From NCBI GenBank assembly GCA_963785755.1, contig CAWAXG010000071.1, forward strand, positions 310,001-374,000: a stretch of 64,000 nt of DNA, given 5' to 3'. Source of the stretch: JACCXG01 sp963785755 (lineage in GTDB: Bacteria > Acidobacteriota > Vicinamibacteria > Vicinamibacterales > 2-12-FULL-66-21). Made by a program: the position numbers and the translations under genes. Shown piece after piece: positions 40,577-50,371 of this stretch. The notes beneath the pieces were generated by a model. The model was not told the origin of the DNA. It searched no databases and saw nothing but the letters and a program-made list of their open reading frames with translations. The number at the start of each line of letters is the position of its first letter. The stretch's first letter is position 1.

Positions 40577-41743
40577 CTACGAGTTGGCCGTGAGCCGCAG
40601 GTAGGCGAGTGCGAGGCGTAGTTCGCCGGTCAAGAGCAGCCGCCGGCGCAGGCCGCGGTAGGTCTGACGGCCCGAGACGAGATCGGCCATGATCGCTCGA
40701 ATCGAGGTACTGCGTTGCAGGCCGCGGACGAGGAGCGCGCTGAACGCAGAGCCGAAGAACTGGCCTTTCATTTCTGACGCTCGTTTCAGTTCCGGATAGA
40801 TGTGCGTGCGGAGAAGGCGTGGATAGGCCGCGGACGCATTGCCGCGCGCGATGCTGGTCGCGGCGAACTCAGCTGACTGGAGCGCGAAGAAGATGCCTTC
40901 TCTCGTGATCGGGTCGACGAGCCCCGCGGCGTCGCCGACGAGCAGCCACCGATCACCCGCGGGCGCCTCGTCTCTCAGCGCGGCGGCGGTCAGGGAAGGA
41001 ATCGGCCAGCTGTAGCGGATCAGCGCCCGGTCGACGGCGCGTGTGTTTGCGGCGATCCATCCGCGCGCCGCCTCGAAGAGCTCGGCGCTCGAGGTCTCGT
41101 CGGCCTGGCCGCAGATGCCGACCGCCAGATGATCGGGTCGGGGAAACGACCACAGGTAGCCATGCGGCCTGCAGGTGAACTCGATGTCGATGTCGGCGCT
41201 GCTCTGACCGTGAACGAAGAAGCCGCTGGCGACAGAGAGGTCATGGCGAGTGAAAGCTCGTCCGACCCGCCGGCGGACGAAACTGTTCGCGCCGTCCGCC
41301 CCGATCAACCAGGACGCCGTCAGTCTGGGTCCGCGGGTTTCGACTGCCCACCCGCCGTTCCGGCGCTCGAAGCCGACGACTCTGTGCGGCACGTATTGCG
41401 CGCCGCTTACTTGCGCGGCCTGCAGCAGCGCCGCGTCTAGCTCGCGACGTGAGGTAATCGCGAGCGCAGGCCCGTGCGTTCCCTCTGATCGGAGGTCCAC
41501 TGGCGCGGTCAGGCCGGACGCCGTGAATCGGGCCGTCGAGGCGTCAATCGAAGGCGGCAATTGCTTGACGACCGGCTGCAGCAGCTCGAGGGCCCGGGCA
41601 CTCAACCCTCCTCCGCATGGCTTCTCTCGTGGGTGACTCCCGTCAGCGACCACGACCCGGGCTCCCGCCGACGCGAGCCGGTACGCCGCCCATGACCCTG
41701 CGGGTCCACCGCCGACAATCGCTATGTCGAAGTCGCTCGCCAT
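40577..41743 (-). CDS. FAD-dependent oxidoreductase, geranylgeranyl-reductase family
   Basis: 388 residues from ATG 41743 (MASDFDIAIVGGGPAGSWAA). GxGxxG dinucleotide motif at the N-terminus, PCGGGLSARALE (the PxxKxCGG-type motif of GGR proteins), and the second FAD motif WLLVGDAAGLVDPITREGI. The family reduces isoprenoid double bonds or oxidises aromatic substrates. The C-terminus is basic. It is divergent from the stress-like gene and convergent with the VWFA gene. Confidence 0.85.
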   Translation of the reverse strand: MASDFDIAIVGGGPAGSWAAYRLASAGARVVVADGSHPREKPCGGGLSARALELLQPVVKQLPPSIDASTARFTASGLTAPVDLRSEGTHGPALAITSRRELDAALLQAAQVSGAQYVPHRVVGFERRNGGWAVETRGPRLTASWLIGADGANSFVRRRVGRAFTRHDLSVASGFFVHGQSSADIDIEFTCRPHGYLWSFPRPDHLAVGICGQADETSSAELFEAARGWIAANTRAVDRALIRYSWPIPSLTAAALRDEAPAGDRWLLVGDAAGLVDPITREGIFFALQSAEFAATSIARGNASAAYPRLLRTHIYPELKRASEMKGQFFGSAFSALLVRGLQRSTSIRAIMADLVSGRQTYRGLRRRLLLTGELRLALAYLRLTANS

Positions 41744-41793
41744 GGCTAAGGACGTCGAAACTCTGGTCCCGTCAACCGAAGTAACATTACCGA

Positions 41794-42300
41794 ATGTCGC
41801 ACCCGCTGGTTCTCGCGCTCTTCTCGACACCCTCAGCCGCGGCCGCGGCGGCACGAGCCCTTCACGCCGCCGGGGTGACTCGCGAGCAGATCTCCGTCGT
41901 GGCTCGAAGCCACGATGAAGAGGGCGCGCTGGCCGAACAGATGGGGGCCACGCCAGGCGCGGATATCGAAGATTCCCGCGCCGCGGCCGTTTTGGGCGAG
42001 CTCAGTGCGCAAGTGCTGGCCGCGATCGCCGTGGTCCTCCCCGGCATCGGTCCTATTGTCGCCGCAGGTCCGCTCTCCGCCGGGTTAGGCGAGGCCGCTG
42101 GGCACGTCGCCGGGAGCGTGGCCTCGGTCCTGAAGCACGCCGGCGTTCCGGAACAGCGGGCCGAGCATTTTCAACGCGAAGTGGAGCGAGGCGCCATCCT
42201 TCTCGGGATTCATACCGCTCCGGTAGACCTCTCGAGCCTCAAGGAAACCCTCGTGTCGTCGGGCGCCCGCGATATCGAACAAGCTGTCTGGGACAACTGA
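41794..42300 (+). CDS. Small protein with Gly/Ala hydrophobic core, general-stress (YflT-like) family
   Basis: 168 residues. The N-terminus LVLALFSTPSAAAAAARALHAAGVTREQISVVAR resembles the ferredoxin-like YflT/general-stress 17M domain. A hydrophobic Gly/Ala stretch follows (LAAIAVVLPGIGPIVAAGPLSAGLGEAAG), then LGIHTAPVDLSSLKETLVSSGARDIEQ, a second similar unit. The layout of two alpha/beta lobes around a glycine zipper occurs in stress proteins of unknown function. No partner gene is evident. Confidence 0.6.
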   Translation: MSHPLVLALFSTPSAAAAAARALHAAGVTREQISVVARSHDEEGALAEQMGATPGADIEDSRAAAVLGELSAQVLAAIAVVLPGIGPIVAAGPLSAGLGEAAGHVAGSVASVLKHAGVPEQRAEHFQREVERGAILLGIHTAPVDLSSLKETLVSSGARDIEQAVWDN

Positions 42301-42483
42301 GCCCGTTCCCATACCGATGAGGTCGACCAGCCTTGCAAGGGTGTTAGCCACCGACAAAACTGGCGATCGTCCGAGATCCGATCAGAGGACAGTCAAGGCT
42401 AATCGCCGGACCCGCTCGTCCTAACCCGAGGACGCATCAGCTCGTTCGTCGTGCATTTCCAATCGGTTAGCACGGTTCCGCTG

Positions 42484-42499
42484 AGGCACCTTTATTGCA
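42484..42499 (+). promoter_or_regulatory. Candidate sigma-54 promoter of the tonB-like gene
   Basis: AGGCAC-CTTTA-TTGCA agrees with TGGCAC-N5-TTGCW except for the first base, with exact spacing, and lies 38 bases before the ATG at 42537. The rest of the 236-base gap shows no other clear signal. Confidence 0.5.
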
Positions 42500-42536
42500 A
42501 TCTTGCAACTTGCACCGGAGCACGTGGTCAGCCACA

Positions 42537-43442
42537 ATGTCATCAGTCCCTCTTACCGTCGACGACTCCATGCCTGAAGTTCCAGAGCCGAGCAGCAGTC
42601 CGAACGCTCGCTTTCTCGCCGGCGCAGTCCCTCACGGCGCCGACGAACGGGTGCGTTTCGGCAACAGCTTCCTGGTTTCGGCGGGAACGCACATCGGGGG
42701 GTTCTTCCTCATTCTGTTCATCATCGCGAGCATGCCGCCGGCTCCGCCGTCCACGGCCCCGGTGGACGACAAGCTGTCCGATATCGTGTGGCTCAATGCG
42801 CCTGGTCCTGGCGGTGGTGGCGGCGGCGGAGGCAACAAGAGCCCGGATCCGCCGAGAAAGATCGAGCTCCCTGGGCCAGAGAAGGTCACCGTTCCGGTCG
42901 CAAAGCCTCCGACGATCACGCCTGAACCGCCGAAAGACGTGCCGAAACCCGAAACGAAGCTGAATATCCCGGCGGTCACGATGCAGGCTGGCGTCACGGA
43001 GATGCCCGGCGCGCTCACCGGTCTGCCGGCCTTGCCCTCGCAGGGAAGTGGATCCGGCGGCGGAGCCGGAACCGGGACTGGCAGCGGAATAGGACCAGGT
43101 CAGGGCTCAGGTCTTGGACCGGGCTATGGCGGCGGGACTGGCGGCGGCGCCTACCAGCCTGGCAACGGCGTGACGATGCCGACGTTGCTCAAGGAAGTGA
43201 AGCCGAGCTACACCGCCGAGGCGATGCGCGCCAAAATCCAGGGCATCGTGATGGTCAAAGCGATCGTTCGCGAGGACGGCAGCGTCAGCAACGTGGAAGT
43301 CATTCGTTCCCTCGATCAGACTTATGGCCTCGACCAGAAAGCGATCGAGGCGGTGCGCAACTGGCGATTCACCCCCGGGAAACGTCTGGGCCAGAACGTT
43401 CCCGTCTACGTCGAGATTGAGCTGACGTTCACGTTGCGATAG
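42537..43442 (+). CDS. tonB: TonB-like energy transducer
   Basis: 301 residues. One helix (SFLVSAGTHIGGFFLILFIIASM, about residue 45), a Gly-rich stretch, a Pro/Lys periplasmic spacer (RKIELPGPEKVTVPVAKPP), a long Gly/Ser/Thr region, and the C-terminal TonB domain (VKPSYTAEAMRAKIQGIVMVKAIVREDGSV through AVRNWRFTPGKRLGQNV). It transmits proton-motive force to outer-membrane receptors, plausibly including the one at 59008. ExbBD are not in the window. A hairpin terminator follows. Confidence 0.9.
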   Translation: MSSVPLTVDDSMPEVPEPSSSPNARFLAGAVPHGADERVRFGNSFLVSAGTHIGGFFLILFIIASMPPAPPSTAPVDDKLSDIVWLNAPGPGGGGGGGGNKSPDPPRKIELPGPEKVTVPVAKPPTITPEPPKDVPKPETKLNIPAVTMQAGVTEMPGALTGLPALPSQGSGSGGGAGTGTGSGIGPGQGSGLGPGYGGGTGGGAYQPGNGVTMPTLLKEVKPSYTAEAMRAKIQGIVMVKAIVREDGSVSNVEVIRSLDQTYGLDQKAIEAVRNWRFTPGKRLGQNVPVYVEIELTFTLR

Positions 43443-43470
43443 CGCGTTCGGACCGTTCGCACAGAAAGAA

Positions 43471-43503
43471 AAGGCCGGCCGCAGAAATCCCGCAGCCGGC
43501 CTT
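43471..43503. terminator. Bidirectional terminator between tonB and the metalloprotease gene
   Basis: aaggccggc (43471-43479) pairs with gccggcctt (43495-43503) around a 15-base loop. On the minus strand the stem is followed by ttttctttc, so it mainly ends the metalloprotease transcript. Confidence 0.75.
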
Positions 43504-43534
43504 CGTGTTCGATCCCGTCTTTCTTTCTTCCTTC

Positions 43535-46147
43535 TTACTGTTTCCCGCGGGGAGTCACGGCGTAATCCGGCCAGCAGGCATCGCTGCCGGACGTCACGTC
43601 GAACAGCGCATCGTCGGCGAGATCCGTCGACGAGCGGGCCGCCGCCGATGTCGCCTGTACCGTCGGATCGAGCGCCCGCGCGATCTGGGTCCGCACGTCC
43701 TGAATGTGCAGGGACGTGGCTCGATCGGACTGGCGTCCGAGGGCCGTGGCCAGATCCGAGTCCAGCGTTTTCAGCTCGCCGCGGAAGAACGCGCGCGCGT
43801 CATCCGACTGGGCCTGCGGACCGTTGATCCGGCCGCTCAGGGTATCGACGTACGCGCGCTGCAGGTTGCGGCGGTACGCATCGACCGCGGCCGCGCCACC
43901 GTCGTAAATCTCGCTCCAGACCCCACGCCGGACGTCGCCGAGAAAATCGAGGGGGGCATAGGCGGCAGCGCCGTCGACCGCTTCCTGCTCGACCAGACGC
44001 AGCACGCGAGTGGTGCTGAGGAGCGAATTCAACACCCGGGTTTGACTCGCTTCAATCCGGTCGAGCACGCCAACCGGTTCGATGCGGCGCAAAATGTCGG
44101 GATTCAACGCCCACTTCGGCGGCCTGAAGGCGTTCGCGGCCAGGAACTTCACGGCCGCTTCCTGCTTCGGGCGCGGAATGAGCTGGAATCGCACGCCGGT
44201 CTGTCCTATGTGCTTCTGCTGGGAGTTATAGCCGCCGACGATGGCGGCGACGTGGTTCATCTCCAGTGCCCATTGGCCGAGAAGCCGCGCGTAGATCTCC
44301 TCGAGATCCGAGAATGGCTCCCCGGGCCGCGTCGTGGTAGCCGGGACCAGCATCGCGGCAACGCGCTCGAGGTTCTTCATACCGAGCGTGGTTGAAACCA
44401 CGGCGTCCTCGTCTCCCACCGCTTCGGTCAGCTCGCCGGGATCGGAGCCGGCCGACCCTTCCGTGGAAAACCGCAGCCAGGGCGTCGTGTCCTGCTGGCG
44501 CGCCCACTCGTCGAGGGTCCCCTTCTCCGCCTCGGGGCTGGCGGCGTCGGGAATCGGCTTGTAGCCCCACATCGTCGCCCATTTGTCGTAGGGACCGATC
44601 TTCGGGACGAGGTCTTCGACCGCGATCCTGTCTTCGGGCTGGGCGACGTAGTTGAACCGCGAGTAGTCCATCAATGTCGGGGTGTGGCCGTTCTCTTTCA
44701 CCCACTTGGCGTCCCGCACCCGAGCCGACGGGTACATGGAACTGGCCTTCATGTTGTGCTGGAAGCCGAGGGTGTGACCGACCTCATGCGCCGCGACGTA
44801 CTCGACCAGGCGGCCCATCAGGTCGTCGGGCAGCGGCAATGTCTTCGCGCGGGGATCGAGCGCCCCGACCTGGACGAAGTACCAGTTTCGCGAGAGGTTC
44901 ATGACGTTGTGGTAGAACTGGATGTCCGTTTCGAGAATCTCACCGCTTCGTGGATCGTGGATGTGCGGTCCTGAGGCGTTCTCAATCGTCGATGGCAGCC
45001 AGCGGATTACCGAGTAGCGAGCGTCCTCCGGACTCCATTCAGGGTCCTGTTCCGGCGTGGGTGCGTCCTTCGCGATGACGGCATTCTTGAAGCCGGCCGC
45101 CTCGAAGGCGATGTTCCAGCTTTCGACCCCCTTTTTCAGGTACGGCACCCACTTGGTCGGAGTCGCGGGATCGATCCAGTACACGATCGGCTTCACCGGT
45201 TCCGAGAGCGCGGCGTTCGGGTCCTTCTTCTCGAGGCGCCAGCGGGTGATGTACCGGCGTTGCGGAGCCCGGTGTTCATCCTTGCTGTAATCGATTTTGC
45301 TGGTCGAGAAATAACCGACCCGTTCGTCGAACAGCCGTGCCTGCATCGGCTTCTCCGGCAGCAGGACCATGCTGTAGTGCATCACCACGCTGTGGCTGCC
45401 GGGCCTCAGCGCCGGCGCGCCGCGCCCGCCTCCCGGCGCGGGTGGGCCGCCGCGCCCTCCGCCGCCCGGTTCCTGCGGTGGATTGTTGTACGTGTGAATC
45501 GCTTCGACCTCGATGTTCTCGGGGAACGACACGGCGCGCTCGACGAACGAACGGGAGGCGTCGAACGCCCGCGCGCCCACGCGGGTCCTGCCGCTGAATT
45601 CCGGGACGTCGGTCGTGAAGAGCCGCGTGGTGTCAATCACCACGGCGTCGTCTTTGCCAATCGCCTCGACGTTGAACGCCATCACGATCGGGTTGTAATT
45701 CGCCGCGTCGACGGCCTTGGCGATAGGCGTAGAAGGGTCGGCGATGACGTCGTACGACACGGCGCGCAGGAAGATCCTGTCGCCGCGGCGCTCCCACCTG
45801 ACGACGCGGTTGCCCGCGGACTGGCCGCCGTAGCCGGCGCCGAGCGTGGTCTTCGCGATCTGGCTGACCCAGAGGAACTCCCGGCCAAGCCGCTCCTTCG
45901 GAATCTCGTAATAAATCCGGTCTTTGATCCGGTGGACGGTGAAGAGGCCCTCGTCCGATTTCGCTTCCTTGGTAATGACGCGGTCGTAGGGCCGGATTTC
46001 CGGCTCCTGAGCGCGCCCGCCGCGGCCTCCGCCCGTTTCCTGCGGCGTGGCCGTGCCCGTGCCCGTTGGCGCCGGCTCCTGTGCAATCAACGCACAAGGG
46101 ACAATGGCCACGCTCAGTGCGTATACGAGTCTCCGCACAACTCTCAT
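43535..46147 (-). CDS. Secreted zinc metalloprotease (DUF5117/M10-like)
   Basis: 870 residues from ATG 46147, which has gggaggggatcg before it; the frame is open 108 codons further up without support. Signal peptide (LVYALSVAIVPCALIAQ), a Gly/Arg-rich linker, DUF5117-like beta domain (residues about 60-330) with another Gly/Arg/Pro insert, then the catalytic domain with HEVGHTLGFQHN (HExxHxxGxxH zinc site) and a downstream Met-turn candidate, and a helical C-terminus. It acts outside the cytoplasm on proteins; substrate unknown. Confidence 0.9.
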   Translation of the reverse strand: MRVVRRLVYALSVAIVPCALIAQEPAPTGTGTATPQETGGGRGGRAQEPEIRPYDRVITKEAKSDEGLFTVHRIKDRIYYEIPKERLGREFLWVSQIAKTTLGAGYGGQSAGNRVVRWERRGDRIFLRAVSYDVIADPSTPIAKAVDAANYNPIVMAFNVEAIGKDDAVVIDTTRLFTTDVPEFSGRTRVGARAFDASRSFVERAVSFPENIEVEAIHTYNNPPQEPGGGGRGGPPAPGGGRGAPALRPGSHSVVMHYSMVLLPEKPMQARLFDERVGYFSTSKIDYSKDEHRAPQRRYITRWRLEKKDPNAALSEPVKPIVYWIDPATPTKWVPYLKKGVESWNIAFEAAGFKNAVIAKDAPTPEQDPEWSPEDARYSVIRWLPSTIENASGPHIHDPRSGEILETDIQFYHNVMNLSRNWYFVQVGALDPRAKTLPLPDDLMGRLVEYVAAHEVGHTLGFQHNMKASSMYPSARVRDAKWVKENGHTPTLMDYSRFNYVAQPEDRIAVEDLVPKIGPYDKWATMWGYKPIPDAASPEAEKGTLDEWARQQDTTPWLRFSTEGSAGSDPGELTEAVGDEDAVVSTTLGMKNLERVAAMLVPATTTRPGEPFSDLEEIYARLLGQWALEMNHVAAIVGGYNSQQKHIGQTGVRFQLIPRPKQEAAVKFLAANAFRPPKWALNPDILRRIEPVGVLDRIEASQTRVLNSLLSTTRVLRLVEQEAVDGAAAYAPLDFLGDVRRGVWSEIYDGGAAAVDAYRRNLQRAYVDTLSGRINGPQAQSDDARAFFRGELKTLDSDLATALGRQSDRATSLHIQDVRTQIARALDPTVQATSAAARSSTDLADDALFDVTSGSDACWPDYAVTPRGKQ

Positions 46148-46289
46148 CGATCCCCTCCCCGAATGCGTTTTATACCAGAAACGGTTCGGGTATCTTCGGC
46201 CGAGGTGGGTTTTTCCATAGAAGTCAACCCAGGCGCTCCCTTTCTGCAGGAGCTCTGTCCCGACCACGCGGCGCCGAAGCGAGGAACCG

Positions 46290-46880
46290 TTGACTGATTC
46301 CGCAAGCAGGCTCTCCACGGCACTCCGTTTCATGCTCAGGCCGGCAGAGATGTATCGATCCGCGGTGTCCATGACGACGCGGGCGCCGTGGCTGCGCGCG
46401 TTGAGAACGCCCGCGCTCATCGCCGTCCTGCTCGGCGTCGTCACTGCGATTGCCGCGACGGGACGAATCACCGCCTCACTCGTCGTCAGTCAGACGCTGG
46501 TGTGGAGCTTCGTTCCCGCGCTGCAGCTGCTCACCGGCGCGATGGTCATCGCCAGCGTCCGCCGGCGGCCTGTCGACTTTCCACGGGCGCTCGAACTGTT
46601 GTTCGCGGCGCACGGCCCATGGTCTGTGTGGTTGATCTTCTTCGCCGCCAGCCAGGGCGTCGCGGTCAACACGAACGTCGTGCTGGCCTGCGCGGTGGTG
46701 CCGATCGCCTGGACCGCGGTGCTGGTCACCGCCTTTGCACGCGAGGTTCTCGGCGTCCCGGCGTCTTCCGCCCGGCGGAGGGCGTTCGCGCACCAGGCCG
46801 TTTCGGTGACGCTGATGGTGATCTACATCGAGCTCGCGACTGCGCTCTGGACGCGGATCATCGGGGTGTTCGAATCATGA
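46290..46880 (+). CDS. Multi-pass membrane protein (Yip1-like), unknown
   Basis: 196 residues with about five predicted helices (ALIAVLLGVVTAIAATG, LVWSFVPALQLLTGAMVIA, WSVWLIFFAASQGVAV, VVLACAVVPIAWTAVLVTAF, AVSVTLMVIYIELATAL). TTG 46290 is the start, with gaggaa just upstream. No function is known. Its stop overlaps the next gene by ATGA, so it is coupled to the PHP phosphoesterase. Confidence 0.7.
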   Translation: MTDSASRLSTALRFMLRPAEMYRSAVSMTTRAPWLRALRTPALIAVLLGVVTAIAATGRITASLVVSQTLVWSFVPALQLLTGAMVIASVRRRPVDFPRALELLFAAHGPWSVWLIFFAASQGVAVNTNVVLACAVVPIAWTAVLVTAFAREVLGVPASSARRRAFAHQAVSVTLMVIYIELATALWTRIIGVFES

Positions 46881-47740
46881 AGGTCGCGCGAATTGCCGGC
46901 ATCGGCCTGGTTTCTGCGGCTGTGGCGGCGGGAACAGCCTTCGACGTTCGCCGGCCGCCGCGACAGATTCCGCGGCATGGCGAGTATTTCGTTCTCCAAG
47001 GCGATTTTCACGTCCACGCGGCGCTCGGGGACGGCGGCGTCGCGCCGTGGGAGCTCCGGCGCGAAGCCGCACGGCGCGGGCTCGATGTGATTGCTGTCAC
47101 CAATCACAACCAATTGCTGGCGGCTCGATCGACGCTCTCGCAGTCCGGCGGCTTGCCGATCGTCCTCGTCGGTCAGGAGATCACCGCGCCCGGGTTTCAC
47201 ATGACCGCGGTGGGCATCAACCAGACGATCGACTGGCGGCTGACCGCCAGCGAGGCGATCCGCGCCGTTCATGACCAGGGTGGGGTGGCAATCGCCGCGC
47301 ATCCCATGCCGGGGTCGTGGACCACGAAGGACGACGAAGCGTTGCGGCTGATGGATGGCGCCGAGGTTGCGCATCCGGGGGTGATTCGCGCCAGCCGCGC
47401 TCAGCGGCTGTTGCTCGACTTTCATCGCCGTGCTGCAGAATCGAACCCATCGCTGGCGGCAATCGGATCGTCCGACTTTCACTGGGGCGGCCATCTCGGC
47501 CAGTGCCGCACGTTCCTCTTCGTGCGTGACGTGAGCGCAGCCGGCGTGATCGACGCTGTGCGCGATGCGCGCACGGTCGCGTTCGACGGCGACGATCGGC
47601 TGATCGGCGACCCGCAGCTGGTCGCGGCGGCGCGCGCGATTCTCAAGGCGAGTCCGCCGGCGATCGCGACGGACGCCCGCAGCCGGTTTGCAGCATGGTT
47701 GGCGCTCGCCGGGCTCGCCGTCCTCGTCATCTTTGGATAA
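46877..47740 (+). CDS. PHP-domain metal-dependent phosphoesterase, membrane anchored
   Basis: 287 residues. GDFHVHAALGDGGVAPWELRREAARRGLDVIAVTNHN is the PHP N-terminal metal site (HxH, then T-N-H); VAIAAHPMPGSW supplies a further His and SSDFHWGG the final Asp and His. It starts with a signal-like segment (IAGIGLVSAAVAAGTAF) and ends with a hydrophobic helix (FAAWLALAGLAVLVIF), so the domain probably faces the periplasm. Substrate unknown. Confidence 0.85.
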   Translation: MKVARIAGIGLVSAAVAAGTAFDVRRPPRQIPRHGEYFVLQGDFHVHAALGDGGVAPWELRREAARRGLDVIAVTNHNQLLAARSTLSQSGGLPIVLVGQEITAPGFHMTAVGINQTIDWRLTASEAIRAVHDQGGVAIAAHPMPGSWTTKDDEALRLMDGAEVAHPGVIRASRAQRLLLDFHRRAAESNPSLAAIGSSDFHWGGHLGQCRTFLFVRDVSAAGVIDAVRDARTVAFDGDDRLIGDPQLVAAARAILKASPPAIATDARSRFAAWLALAGLAVLVIFG

Positions 47741-47743
47741 AAA

Positions 47744-47771
47744 AGCCGGCTGGGAGCGTTCCCAGCCGGCT
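47744..47771. terminator. Strong terminator of groESL, bidirectional
   Basis: A perfect 12-bp stem (agccggctggga and its complement) with a 4-base loop lies between convergent genes. On the minus strand it is followed by tttttt, so it ends the groES-groEL transcript; it also follows the PHP stop codon directly. Confidence 0.88.
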
Positions 47772-47820
47772 GTGACTTCTCTATTCGCGGACCCGCAAGC
47801 GAGCCGCGCGTTCGCGAAGC

Positions 47821-49449
<1,629 letters not shown>

Positions 49450-49467
49450 GATGTGTGTTGATCTCCC

Positions 49468-49779
49468 TTACGAGTTGAGGACGCCGAGGATCTCTTCTTC
49501 TCGCATGATGAGGTATTCCTCACCGTCGAGCTTGATCTCCTGGCCCGAGTACTTGCCGAACAGGATGGTGTCGCCTTCCTTGACGTCGAGCGGGGTCACC
49601 TTGCCGTCCTTCTCGACCTTGCCCTTGCCGACGGCGATGACCTTGCCCTGCTGCGGCTTTTCCTTGGCGGTGTCGGGGATGATGATGCCGCCCACTTTCT
49701 GTTCGCCTTCCTCGAGGCGCTGAACGATCACCCGATCGTGCAGGGGGCGGATGCGCACTGCGGTCTGCGTTGCTGGCAT
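49468..49779 (-). CDS. groES: Co-chaperonin GroES (10 kDa)
   Basis: 103 residues from ATG 49779. RIRPLHDRVIVQRLEEGEQKVGGIIIPDTAKEKP contains the mobile loop; GKYSGQEIKLDGEEYLIMREEEILGV is the C-terminal beta structure. It caps the GroEL ring. The promoter and two CIRCE operators lie 180-260 bases upstream. An open frame runs upstream to 49950 with no homology. Confidence 0.97.
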   Translation of the reverse strand: MPATQTAVRIRPLHDRVIVQRLEEGEQKVGGIIIPDTAKEKPQQGKVIAVGKGKVEKDGKVTPLDVKEGDTILFGKYSGQEIKLDGEEYLIMREEEILGVLNS

Positions 49780-49956
49780 AGCGTTGTTCACTCCATTGTT
49801 GAGACAGCGCGGAGCACCGGCTCCGCGGATTCTGGCGGCTTGGCCCGGCGGAAGACGCGCGACTTGTTCCGCCTGAGGCGGACCGGGTCGTGTTCGGGAC
49901 TGGGGCCAAAAAGCCCTTGTAAATATTGCCTGGTCGCACGCCGCTCGCACTGCGGC

Positions 49957-49983
49957 TTAGCAATCAGTGAGACCGACTGCTAA
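49957..49983 (-). promoter_or_regulatory. CIRCE operator 1 (HrcA binding site)
   Basis: TTAGCAATC-N9-GACTGCTAA. Compared with the consensus TTAGCACTC-N9-GAGTGCTAA it has one mismatch in each arm. It starts one base downstream of the -10 hexamer, so bound HrcA would block the start of transcription of groESL. Confidence 0.88.
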
Positions 49984-50365
49984 TTGTATAGGAAGCGTCA
50001 CGGGCCTTGTCAAGCACTCGCAGGGGAAGAGTGCTAATGCGATCGCTCACTCGGGTGTGGAGTTCCGACCGGCCGGCCACCCGCACGCCGGGGCGCTCAA
50101 TCCGGTCGCCCCGCTGGCCCGGAACTGGAAGCGGGCCTCGAGGGTTCTTCGTGACGCGATCAGGTCCGCTTGATCCGGTATCGGTCATCTTGCGGGCGAC
50201 GGTGTTGCGATGGATGCCGAGCAGATCGGCCGCGTCGCCGACGTTTCCCTTCGCGCGCTGCAGCGCGCGTGCGATGAACACCTTCTCGAACTCGCGGCGC
50301 GCATCGTCGTAGCGAACGCCGCGGTCGAGCAGTTGTTGCACCAGGTTCTCGAGCTGCTCGCGCAC
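49964..50365 (-). CDS. Fis-family DNA-binding regulator, probably frameshifted at its 3' end
   Basis: 133 codons open from GTG 50365, 6 bases after the purC stop. Residues 1-60 read VRYDDARREFEKVFIARALQRAKGNVGDAADLLGIHRNTVARKM, a Fis/HTH_8 DNA-binding unit. The following 70 residues look non-coding and run through the groESL promoter and into CIRCE 1. If one base is missing near 50181, the frame continues as YRIKRT and stops at 50160-50162, giving a 68-residue protein of normal size that ends before the promoter. I favour that reading. Confidence 0.75.
   Translation of the reverse strand: MREQLENLVQQLLDRGVRYDDARREFEKVFIARALQRAKGNVGDAADLLGIHRNTVARKMTDTGSSGPDRVTKNPRGPLPVPGQRGDRIERPGVRVAGRSELHTRVSDRISTLPLRVLDKARDASYTISSRSH
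49985..50013 (-). promoter_or_regulatory. Sigma-70 promoter of groESL
   Basis: On the minus strand TTGACA (50008-50013), a 17-base spacer and TATACA (49985-49990). It is framed by CIRCE 1 downstream and CIRCE 2 overlapping the -35 box. The transcript would have a leader of about 200 bases before groES. Confidence 0.88.
50011..50037 (-). promoter_or_regulatory. CIRCE operator 2 (HrcA binding site)
   Basis: CAAGCACTC-N9-GAGTGCTAA as written on the plus strand; one arm is perfect and the other has two mismatches. It overlaps the -35 box. The two operators are 54 bases apart, start to start. Confidence 0.85.
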
Positions 50366-50371
50366 GAGACC

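Noticed and set aside
49780..49950. N-terminal extension of groES by 57 codons
   Set aside because: The extension has no resemblance to GroES, and the ATG at 49779 gives the usual length.
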